From positions 1 to 64,000 of the forward strand of contig JAJPJT010000033.1 of assembly GCA_021324095.1 (NCBI GenBank): DNA of 64,000 nt, given 5' to 3'. Source of the DNA: Gammaproteobacteria bacterium. Lineage in GTDB: Bacteria > Pseudomonadota > Gammaproteobacteria > Xanthomonadales > Rhodanobacteraceae. Shown here one piece after another: positions 35,703-43,295 of this stretch (position 1 is its first letter; every line of letters starts with the position of its first letter). The translations under genes were made by a program, and so were the position numbers. The notes below the pieces were generated by a model. It worked only from the letters and a program-made list of their open reading frames with translations, searched no databases and was not told where the DNA came from.

Positions 35703-35754
35703 GCGAGGGACTCGCGAGCTGAGCGTACGATCAAACAAGGCGGAGATCGACACC

Positions 35755-37167
35755 ATGCTGATCCCGGTCATCCTGAGTGGCGGCAGCGGCACCCGTCTCT
35801 GGCCGCTCTCCCGCAAGAACTATCCAAAACAGTTTCTCGCGTTGAGCGGCGATTCCTCGCTGTTCCAGCAAGCGGTCGCGCGTACGCGCAAGCTCGCGGG
35901 TGTCGCAGCCCCCATCGTGGTTTGCAGCGAGGACCACCGGTTCCTGGTCGCTGAGCAGTTACGCGAACTGAACATGGAGGGTGCCTCCATCCTGCTGGAG
36001 CCCTTGGCGCGCAACACGGCCCCGGCCATTGCACTCGCCGCATGGCAGGCGCAGAAAACGCATCCGGACGCCACGTTGCTGGTGCTGCCGGCTGATCACC
36101 TGATCGGTGACACGGCCAGCTTTGCGAGTGCCGTCGACAAGGCTTTGCCATTGGCCGAACAAGACTGGTTGGTCACTTTCGGGATCCGGCCGGAAAGTCC
36201 CGCAACGGGCTTCGGCTATATCAAGCGCGCCGAGCCGCTCGACAACGCCGGTTTCCGCGTCGGCCAATTCATCGAGAAGCCGGACGCCGCGACGGCGAAG
36301 CGCTACGTCGACGCCGGCGATTACGAATGGAATTCGGGGATGTTCCTGTTCAAGGCATCGCGCTATCTCGACGAACTGCAGCAGCACGCACCGGCGATGC
36401 ACGCGGCAAGCAAGGCCGCCTTCGCAAAGGCGAAGAGCGACCTGGACTTCGTACGCATCGACAGGGAAGCGTTCACCGCATCGCCGGACAACTCGATCGA
36501 CTACGCGGTGATGGAAAAGACGACGCGCGCGGTAGTGGTGCCGGTGAGCTGCGCGTGGAGCGACATCGGTTCCTGGGATGCGCTGTGGGCCGCGTCCGAT
36601 CGCGACCGCGACGGCAACCGGCTGGAAGGTGACGTGATCGCCATCGACAGCCGCAACTGTTTCGTGCGCGGTACCGATCGGCGGCTGGTCGCGGCGCTCG
36701 GCCTCGAGGACATCGTGATCGTCGACACACCCGACGCGGTGCTGGTCGCGCCCCGCGCGCGCGTGCAGGACGTCAAGCGGCTGGTGGACAAGATCAAGTC
36801 GGCCGGAAGGCAGGAACACATGTTTCACCGCAAGGTGTACCGGCCGTGGGGCAGCTACGATTCCATCGATATGGGGCCACGCTTCCAGGTGAAGCGCATC
36901 ATCGTCAAACCCGGCGCCGCCCTCAGCCTGCAAAAACACCACCATCGCGCCGAACACTGGGTGATCGTCTCGGGAACCGCCGAGGTGACCCGCAACGACG
37001 AAGTGTTCCTGCTGGCGGAAAACGAAAGCACCTTCCTGCCGCTCGGCGCCGTGCATCGCCTGCGCAATCCCGGCAAAACGCCGCTGGAATTGATCGAAGT
37101 GCAGTCGGGCAGCTATCTCGGCGAAGATGACATCGTGCGGCTGGAGGATGTTTACGGCAGGGCGTGA
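35755..37167 (+). CDS. xanB: Mannose-1-P guanylyltransferase / mannose-6-P isomerase (XanB/AlgA type)
   Basis: 470-residue bifunctional enzyme making GDP-mannose. The N-terminal nucleotidyltransferase has 'MLIPVILSGGSGTRLWPLSR' and 'EKPDAATAKRYVDAGDYEWN'. The C-terminal type II phosphomannose isomerase cupin has 'HRKVYRPWGSYDSIDMG' and 'VKPGAALSLQKHHHRAEHW', ending 'LIEVQSGSYLGEDDIVRLED'. Full length. The ATG is preceded by CGGAGATCGACACC. GDP-mannose feeds exopolysaccharide, LPS or alginate-like glycans, which fits the glycan locus that follows. Confidence 0.96.
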   Translation: MLIPVILSGGSGTRLWPLSRKNYPKQFLALSGDSSLFQQAVARTRKLAGVAAPIVVCSEDHRFLVAEQLRELNMEGASILLEPLARNTAPAIALAAWQAQKTHPDATLLVLPADHLIGDTASFASAVDKALPLAEQDWLVTFGIRPESPATGFGYIKRAEPLDNAGFRVGQFIEKPDAATAKRYVDAGDYEWNSGMFLFKASRYLDELQQHAPAMHAASKAAFAKAKSDLDFVRIDREAFTASPDNSIDYAVMEKTTRAVVVPVSCAWSDIGSWDALWAASDRDRDGNRLEGDVIAIDSRNCFVRGTDRRLVAALGLEDIVIVDTPDAVLVAPRARVQDVKRLVDKIKSAGRQEHMFHRKVYRPWGSYDSIDMGPRFQVKRIIVKPGAALSLQKHHHRAEHWVIVSGTAEVTRNDEVFLLAENESTFLPLGAVHRLRNPGKTPLELIEVQSGSYLGEDDIVRLEDVYGRA

Positions 37168-37557
37168 CGGTTCAGCGGCTGCTGATTCCGCAGAATGATT
37201 GATGGGTTTTTCCGCATGGCCGCAGACGCTCCGTGCGTCACCGGATCCGCACTGCGTCGGCTTCGATCTCTGCCTTCGAAAAGGTCGCCAGTGTCGATTG
37301 CGTTTCCGCTGCTGTTTACGAGCATCGTAACCTGCATCAACGGACTCGCCGATGCACTCAGCTCAAATATCGCGTGATTGCTCGAGCTGCTCTCCACATC
37401 GATAGCAAAGCCTGTCAACCAGTCTGGCGGCCACAGAACATCGGGACACAGAGGGTCGCGAGGCGCGCAGTCGGCATTAAAAAGGTTTCATTTTGCCGTT
37501 ACGCAACGCATACTCCCAATTGGAAAATTATTTGAGAAGCCACGAAGGAGATCCACC
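37168..37557. other. Upstream region of the sqdB-like gene
   Basis: 390 bp with no protein gene supported. The right end is AT-richer (GGCATTAAAAAGGTTTCATT, 37472 on, and GGAAAATTATTTGAG) and probably contains the promoter. I found no convincing -35/-10 pair. Confidence 0.5.
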
Positions 37558-38769
37558 ATGAAAGTGCTCATCCTCGGTGGCGACGGCTTCTGCGGCTGGC
37601 CCACAGCGCTGCACCTGTCCGCGCAAGGACACGAAGTTGCCATCGTGGACAACCTCTCGCGCCGCAACATCGACAACGAGCTGGAGACCAACTCGCTGAC
37701 GCCAATTCGTCCGATGAGCGAGCGCTTGCGCGCATGGAAGGAGATTTCCGGACGCGACATCGCTTTCCACAATTTCAACGTCGCGGTGAATTACCAGCGT
37801 CTGCTGGATCTGTTGAACGCCTGGCAGCCGCACGCGATGGTGCACTTCGCGGAGCAGCGCGCGGCACCCTATTCGATGAAGAGCAGTTGGCACAAGCGCT
37901 ACACGGTCAACAACAATCTGAACGCCACCAACAACGTGCTGGCGGCGGTGGTCGAGAGCGGGCAGGACATCCACATCGCTCACCTGGGCACGATGGGCGT
38001 CTACGGCTACGGCACCGCCGGCATGAAGATTCCCGAGGGCTATCTCAAGGTCAAGCTCGAGACGGATGACGGAACGCTGGTCGAAAACGAAATCCTGTAT
38101 CCAGCCAATCCCGGCAGCATCTATCACATGACCAAGACGCAGGACCAGTTGCTCTTCTATTACTACAACAAGAACGACAAGGTACGCGTGACCGATCTGC
38201 ACCAGGGCATCGTGTGGGGCACGCAGACTGAACAGACCAAGCTGGACGAGCGCCTGATCAACCGGTTCGATTACGACGGCGACTACGGCACCGTGCTCAA
38301 CCGCTTCCTGATGCAGGCCGCGATCGGCTACCCTTTGACCGTGCATGGCACGGGCGGACAGACCCGCGCTTTCATCCATCTCCAGGATACGGTCCGCTGC
38401 ATCCAGTTGGCGCTGGAGAACCCGCCCGTGAAGGGCGAGCGCGTACAGATCTTCAACCAGATGACCGAATGCCACCGCGTGCGCGACCTGGCCAGGCTGG
38501 TCGCCGAGCGCACCGGCGTGGAAGTGGACCATATTCCCAATCCGCGCAACGAGGACAACGAGAACGATCTGCATGTGGTCAACGATCGCTTCCTGCACCT
38601 GGGTCTCGACCCGATCACGCTCAACAGCGGGTTGCTCGAGGAAGTCACCGAGATCACGCGCAGGTACGCCGACCGGTGCGATCGCAGCAAGATTCCGTGC
38701 GTGTCGTACTGGAGCACGCAAGCGCCCGGTTACCGCAGCAGCAAACGCGCGAAGGCGCCGTCGCACTGA
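37558..38769 (+). CDS. NAD-dependent epimerase, UDP-sulfoquinovose synthase-like (SqdB/SQD1)
   Basis: 403-residue extended SDR enzyme. The NAD loop is 'VLILGGDGFCGWPTALHLSA', followed by 'VDNLSRRNIDNELETNSLTP', 'VHFAEQRAAPYSMKSSWHK', the catalytic YxxxK in 'SIYHMTKTQDQLLFYYY', and 'GIVWGTQTEQTKLDERLINR'. These blocks are those of SQD1/SqdB and archaeal Agl3, which convert UDP-glucose plus sulfite to UDP-sulfoquinovose. Length and motifs fit the family closely. A strong AAGGAG site precedes the ATG. No SqdX/SqdD glycosyltransferase homologue is obvious next to it, so the sulfosugar may go to a glycan rather than to the lipid SQDG. Confidence 0.88.
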   Translation: MKVLILGGDGFCGWPTALHLSAQGHEVAIVDNLSRRNIDNELETNSLTPIRPMSERLRAWKEISGRDIAFHNFNVAVNYQRLLDLLNAWQPHAMVHFAEQRAAPYSMKSSWHKRYTVNNNLNATNNVLAAVVESGQDIHIAHLGTMGVYGYGTAGMKIPEGYLKVKLETDDGTLVENEILYPANPGSIYHMTKTQDQLLFYYYNKNDKVRVTDLHQGIVWGTQTEQTKLDERLINRFDYDGDYGTVLNRFLMQAAIGYPLTVHGTGGQTRAFIHLQDTVRCIQLALENPPVKGERVQIFNQMTECHRVRDLARLVAERTGVEVDHIPNPRNEDNENDLHVVNDRFLHLGLDPITLNSGLLEEVTEITRRYADRCDRSKIPCVSYWSTQAPGYRSSKRAKAPSH

Positions 38770-38810
38770 ACGTGTTGCCAACTAGTGCGGTGTCCCGCAA
38801 GAAATTTCCA

Positions 38811-39080
38811 TTGTCATTCCGGGGCCCGCACCAGCTTCACGGCGCGGGAACCCGACTGCGGAGGCAAGGACGCCGGAGCGAAGATCGGCGCAGCCGATGG
38901 CCCGAAGGGCGAGCCGCAGGATGCGGCGAGTTTATCCATCTGCCATTGCGGAAATCAGCAGCTGGATTGACTCGCGCCATCCATGGCGCTCGCCCTGAGG
39001 GCCGCCTTCGGCGTTCGCGTTGGCAATCCTGCCAATGGAGTCGGATCTCGCCTGCTTCGCAGGCTCGTCCGGAATGACAA
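38811..39080. repeat. 270-bp intergenic element with 12-bp terminal inverted repeats
   Basis: TTGTCATTCCGG (38811-38822) and its exact inverse CCGGAATGACAA (39069-39080) bound an internal sequence with several short palindromes (for example around GGCGCAGCCGATGGCCC and the GGCGAACGC-type motif near 39010). No transposase frame is present. It resembles the 'GTCATTCCGG' intergenic repeats of Xanthomonadales and could be MITE-like. Confidence 0.75.
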
Positions 39081-39132
39081 GTTGTTTTTCGGGACTCCGC
39101 TCTAGCCATACCCTGTTCGCGCACCGTACCGC

Positions 39133-40080
39133 TCAGTCCAGCCGCAACGCGCGTTTGGCGTGAAACGCGACAGTCGACAGGAACAGCAGTCCCAACAGCA
39201 ACAGGAACACCACGCGATCGATCACGCTGGCGGCGATGATCGCCGCCGTGTCGATGTGGTGAAGCTGTTCGCTGAAATAAAGAAAGGTTTCGCGGATGCC
39301 GATCGCACCCGGGGTCAAGGCCACGAACAGCGAAAAGTTTGCCGCGCCGGTATAGGTGACCGCCTGCCACGGGCGCACTCCCGGGTCCACGTAATACAAC
39401 TCGAACCCATACACGGCCACCTGCACGCAGGCTTGCAGCAGGGTCGCCAACAGCAGCACGCATACACTCCGAACGTTCAGATCCAGCGCCGTCGCGCGCT
39501 CCGCGGAACGACCGGCGTACCATCGGACCACGGCCACTGCGGCCGATCCCGCAACCGCCAGCCCCAGGCACGTCTGCCACCAGGGACGGCTCGCGATCAG
39601 CAACATGAATGCACTGACCACGGCATAGCATGCGTAATACAGGAGAGAAGCGAGCAAATAACGCTTCATGCCGAGCCCGTGCTGCTTTTTCATGTAGAGC
39701 CCGCGCACCACCAGCCCGCCTTGCCCCGGCACGAAGAAATTCACAAGCGTGGAATAAGCCGTCAAGAGGCCGAGTTCTCCGAAAGCGAGCGGAACCCGGC
39801 ACAGGCGCAGCGTCGCCTGGACCGTCAGCGCCAGCGCCGCGAACCATCCGACGTAGAGCAGCAACAAGCCCGTCACGACCCACAGTGGTGTTTGTCCGAG
39901 CTCACGGAGCAGTTCCGGATGTTTCGCCACATAGACCGCAAACGCGACAATCGTCGCGGCGAGGACCGCAACGCGCAGCGCGGGGCGCCATACACCCCTC
40001 ACACCGACATACCGCGCAGGTACCTGCCAGCATTCGCGACATACTGATACCGGGCGGCAATCGCGAAATACAATCTCCAT
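39133..40080 (-). CDS. Flippase-like membrane protein (LPG-synthase TM / UPF0104 family)
   Basis: About 315-residue integral membrane protein with roughly eight transmembrane segments. Family hallmarks are 'LLTAYSTLVNFFVPGQGGLV' followed by 'VRGLYMKKQHG', and the late 'FSLFVALTPGAIGIRETFLY'. This family includes the membrane half of lysylphosphatidylglycerol synthase and AglD; many members sit in glycan loci, where a lipid-linked sugar flippase role has been suggested. Start ATG 40080 is chosen; an in-frame GTG lies at 40089. Divergent from the GT2 gene with only 23 bp between start codons. Confidence 0.85.
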   Translation of the reverse strand: MEIVFRDCRPVSVCRECWQVPARYVGVRGVWRPALRVAVLAATIVAFAVYVAKHPELLRELGQTPLWVVTGLLLLYVGWFAALALTVQATLRLCRVPLAFGELGLLTAYSTLVNFFVPGQGGLVVRGLYMKKQHGLGMKRYLLASLLYYACYAVVSAFMLLIASRPWWQTCLGLAVAGSAAVAVVRWYAGRSAERATALDLNVRSVCVLLLATLLQACVQVAVYGFELYYVDPGVRPWQAVTYTGAANFSLFVALTPGAIGIRETFLYFSEQLHHIDTAAIIAASVIDRVVFLLLLGLLFLSTVAFHAKRALRLD

Positions 40081-40103
40081 CCGACGCACCGCCGGAGGTC
40101 GCC

Positions 40104-41129
40104 GTGAAACTCATCGTCATGATCCCCTGCCTGAACGAGGAGCGCACGTTGCCGCTGGTCCTCGCGAGCATCCCCCGGTTCATCGAGGGCGTCGACAGCG
40201 TCGAGATCCTCATCATCGACGACGGCTGCACCGACCGAACGGTAGAAGTCGCAAGACGACTGGGAGTGCTCCATTTCGTGCATCACCTGAAAAACCAGGG
40301 ATTGAGCCGGTCCTTTCGCGACGGCCTGATGCGCGCGCTGGAACTCGGCGCGGACATCATCGCGCTGACCGATGGCGACAACCAGTACAAACAGGAGCGC
40401 ATCCCAGAGTTGATCCGGCCCATCCTCGAAGGCAAGGCCGACGCAGTCATCGCCGACCGGGACACGCAAAATATCGAACATTTCTCCCCAACCAAGAAGT
40501 TCCTGCAGAAATTCGGAACCTGGGTGCTGAACCGGGCCGCCGGTACGAGAGTACCGGACGCCACCAGCGGCTTTCGCGCGTACAGCCGCAAGGCCGCGAT
40601 GCAATTGAATGTCATCGCCGAGTACAGCTTCGCGACCGAAACCACGATCCAGGCCGCGCACAAGCATCACGCCCTGGGATACGTGACCATCCCGACCAAT
40701 CGAAAGCTGCGCGAATCGCGCCAGTTCAAGTCCAACTGGCAGCACGTGCGCCGTTCGGCCGTCACGATCGCACGGTCTTTCATCATGTACCGGCCCTACG
40801 CGGTCTTTCTCAGCCTCGGGTTCATCCTGCTGATTCTCGGTCTCGCCCCTTTCGTCCACGTGTTGTGGAAGGCAGCTACCGTTCACGATTACCTGATCTT
40901 CGGTCCGCACCACATCCGCTCGCTCATCGTGGGTGCGGTCCTGCTGGTCGCCGCGTTCATCTCGTTCACGCTGGGAATCGTCGCCGACCTGGTCCGGATC
41001 AACAGAGTATTGCTTGAAGACGTGCTTGAACAAGTCAAACTCGGCCGCTTGCAACCACCTGCCGACATCGAGAAGGCCATTACTCACGAAGCGACTGCAG
41101 CCGCAAGGTTCGACCGCTCAGCAATGTAA
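40104..41129 (+). CDS. GT2 polyprenyl-phosphate glycosyltransferase-like protein
   Basis: 341-residue glycosyltransferase with an N-terminal GT-A domain and two C-terminal transmembrane helices. It opens 'MKLIVMIPCLNEERTLPLVL', has the acidic motif 'ILIIDDGCTDRTVE', then 'GADIIALTDGDNQYKQERI' with the metal-binding DxD, and 'PDATSGFRAYSRKAAMQL', all as in DPM1/GtrB-type enzymes that load a sugar onto a polyprenyl phosphate. The membrane helices lie at about 230-250 and 265-290. Start is GTG at 40104 with GGAGGTC just upstream. It converges on the long minus-strand operon (20-bp gap). Confidence 0.92.
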   Translation: MKLIVMIPCLNEERTLPLVLASIPRFIEGVDSVEILIIDDGCTDRTVEVARRLGVLHFVHHLKNQGLSRSFRDGLMRALELGADIIALTDGDNQYKQERIPELIRPILEGKADAVIADRDTQNIEHFSPTKKFLQKFGTWVLNRAAGTRVPDATSGFRAYSRKAAMQLNVIAEYSFATETTIQAAHKHHALGYVTIPTNRKLRESRQFKSNWQHVRRSAVTIARSFIMYRPYAVFLSLGFILLILGLAPFVHVLWKAATVHDYLIFGPHHIRSLIVGAVLLVAAFISFTLGIVADLVRINRVLLEDVLEQVKLGRLQPPADIEKAITHEATAAARFDRSAM

Positions 41130-41148
41130 CGAGCGTTCGGTGTCCGTT

Positions 41149-42681
41149 TTACGCAAACCCACGGGCGCGGGCAGCGGCCGTCATGATCCTGCGCGCCAAT
41201 ACGCAGCAAGCGGCCGTGAGAATGGCCATTCCGGTGATCGTGACAGGGAACAGATAACGGAAGTTGGCATCGCTCGCCAGCAGCAGGATCGGCACCGCGT
41301 AGCCTACCGAGAGGATCACATACGCAACGATCAGACGCGAACGCCACAAGCAGAGCGACGCCGCCAGCCCCAGCAGAAAAATGTAGGCTGCGCGCGCGGC
41401 AAGCCCATCGAACAATCCCAGCGCCGCGTGGAATGCCGACAACATGGCGAGGCGGCGGTGATTAAAGGTCATGCGGGCGGCGGGGAAAGGAGCAGGAATA
41501 TCGGAACGTCCCAGTTGCCGCGCTTCCAAGGGTCCGCCCAGCCCCAGCGCATACCAGGCAAAGCGTCCATTGACGCGCAGGAAGATGACCGGGTGGTCCG
41601 TCATGAGATGGAGATACGCACGCATGACCCTCCTCGTGGACAATCCTTCCCACGGCCCGCCGAGTTGGGGACACATATATCCAGCACTGTAACAATCCGG
41701 GCCCAACGGTTGCCGCAACTGCGGGTTGGCCTGGACGCGCGGGTCCACGACTGCGTGGACGACAGGATCAGGGGTCGATCGCGACGCAGCGAGCAGCCGC
41801 AGGGCCGGTCCCTCCGGCGCCGAATCGCGCTGGTAGGCGGTGTGCTCGTACGCGCGTGCCGCGCCTACGCTCAACACGGTCACCAACAAGATTCCGGCCA
41901 CGGCCTGCGCGGACCGCCTGGCACCCCACTGGCCGCGTATCGCCCAGTAAAACAGGATCGCCAATGGAATCGACGCGGTGAGTGCGTTGTAACGAATCAG
42001 CGACATCATCACCACTGCGATTCCCACCCAAAACGCACGCCAGCCTAGGCTGATCGCGTCATCGACGATCATCGCCACGATCACCAACGCACAAGTCGCG
42101 ACGATGGTGTCCGACGACTGGAACACCGACATGTTCATGCTGATGGGCGACAGCACCATCACGAGCGTGAAAAGCAGCAGCCAGAGCGATCGTCGGCCGA
42201 TCAAGGCGCGCCCGACCAGGAACAGCGAGACATTGAACGCGAACGCCTGGACGAGAATGTACAGGCCCGCCTCGTGGGTCAGCCAGTAGAACGGAACGTT
42301 GATGATCGTGTTGAAGATGGGCCAGTGCGAAGTGACTATGTATTCCCTGAGATGATGCGGCCAGCCGTTGACGACGAACTGGCGCGCCCAAGCCCATTGC
42401 TGCGAACTGTCGAAGAAGAACCATCCCGGATACAGCGAGAACGTCACCACCAGCGCGGTCAGGAAACAGATCCAGAGGCTCCACCGCTCGGCGTTGGCTG
42501 CGGAGAATCCGATCCAGCGCCGCACCCTTGCGGATCCGGGCACCACCGATCTCCCGTCGTCCGGTTCACATGCAGGGCTGGACGTTGCCACGGATGCATA
42601 CCTGCCGGTCACCTCCGGACGCAGCCGGTCCGCCGCCATGGGCCTGGCGCCAACATCGTCGACTTCTGGACGCCCCGTCAC
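41149..42681 (-). CDS. Polytopic membrane protein, GT-C-like, glycan locus
   Basis: About 510-residue inner-membrane protein with some ten hydrophobic segments. The first periplasmic loop contains 'YPGWFFFDSSQQWAWARQFV' and 'NGWPHHLREYIVTSHWPIFN', an arrangement like the acidic first loop of GT-C transferases or mannosyltransferase-like proteins, but I do not recognise a specific family. A large loop near residues 300-400 includes 'GPDCYSAGYMCPQLGGPWEG' with two cysteines. The GTG start overlaps the stop of the preceding gene (GTGA), indicating coupled translation. It is the last gene of the operon. It may transfer or polymerise sugars; this is inference. Confidence 0.75.
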   Translation of the reverse strand: MTGRPEVDDVGARPMAADRLRPEVTGRYASVATSSPACEPDDGRSVVPGSARVRRWIGFSAANAERWSLWICFLTALVVTFSLYPGWFFFDSSQQWAWARQFVVNGWPHHLREYIVTSHWPIFNTIINVPFYWLTHEAGLYILVQAFAFNVSLFLVGRALIGRRSLWLLLFTLVMVLSPISMNMSVFQSSDTIVATCALVIVAMIVDDAISLGWRAFWVGIAVVMMSLIRYNALTASIPLAILFYWAIRGQWGARRSAQAVAGILLVTVLSVGAARAYEHTAYQRDSAPEGPALRLLAASRSTPDPVVHAVVDPRVQANPQLRQPLGPDCYSAGYMCPQLGGPWEGLSTRRVMRAYLHLMTDHPVIFLRVNGRFAWYALGLGGPLEARQLGRSDIPAPFPAARMTFNHRRLAMLSAFHAALGLFDGLAARAAYIFLLGLAASLCLWRSRLIVAYVILSVGYAVPILLLASDANFRYLFPVTITGMAILTAACCVLARRIMTAAARARGFA

Positions 42682-43175
42682 TGTACGGACACCGTGATAT
42701 GGGTCGGGCAGATCATCTCTTTCCCGTCGATCCGATAATAGAGGGTGATGCCATAGTCCCCCACGGGAATCCCGGGCAAGTACGCGGCTACCTGAAACCC
42801 GGATCGCGCAAAGGCGGGATTGTGCAAGACCGCCGCAACGTCCGGACGATCGCCACCCGTGTGAGCCTGCACGTAGAAATCCTTCGCGCCGACGAGAACC
42901 AGAGACACCACCGCCGGAACCTTGCCGGTCGCCTTGTCGCCCGCCCAGCCCTTGAAGCTGGCGGAACCCTGGTGATCAATCGCCGCGTCCCGCGCGATCG
43001 TGTTGTTCACCAGATCGACACTGCAACTCGCCCCAGCGGGCTGCGCGCCCGAAAACATGCCAGCCCGAACCGCGGTGAACACGTCGACAGACTGCGCCGC
43101 GCCCCCGCCGGTGGCCTGCGCCGCCAATACGTTTCCTCCGACAACCAGCAAGACGAGGGGAAGCACCACCCGCAT
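42678..43175 (-). CDS. Small exported 'GWAGD' domain protein
   Basis: 165-residue protein with a signal peptide (about 1-20, 'VLPLVLLVVGGNVLAAQ'). The mature part contains 'CSVDLVNNTIARDAAIDHQG', 'SASFKGWAGDKATGKVPAVV', 'HTGGDRPDVAAVLHNPAFAR' and 'SGFQVAAYLPGIPVGDYGI'. The same order of motifs forms the last 120 residues of the 1334-residue transferase encoded at 53571-57575, so this is a stand-alone copy of that domain. Probably a beta-sandwich; a carbohydrate-binding role is a guess. Its stop overlaps the start of the next gene. I do not recognise a named family. Confidence 0.82.
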   Translation of the reverse strand: MRVVLPLVLLVVGGNVLAAQATGGGAAQSVDVFTAVRAGMFSGAQPAGASCSVDLVNNTIARDAAIDHQGSASFKGWAGDKATGKVPAVVSLVLVGAKDFYVQAHTGGDRPDVAAVLHNPAFARSGFQVAAYLPGIPVGDYGITLYYRIDGKEMICPTHITVSVQ

Positions 43176-43295
43176 TGCCCGCCGTGACAGGCACCGTGCA
43201 AATTGCGCTTGATTCCGTTTGCGACCGTTGCCGACATATCGGGCATACCCTGGGCAGGTCGTCAACTCTTCACCGCATTGGTCTTGTCTCCCCAT

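Noticed and set aside
39630-40103. Possible N-terminal extension of the GT2 protein at 40104
   Set aside because: It is antisense to the flippase-like gene, and the GTG at 40104 with a GGAGG site gives the standard GT2 start.
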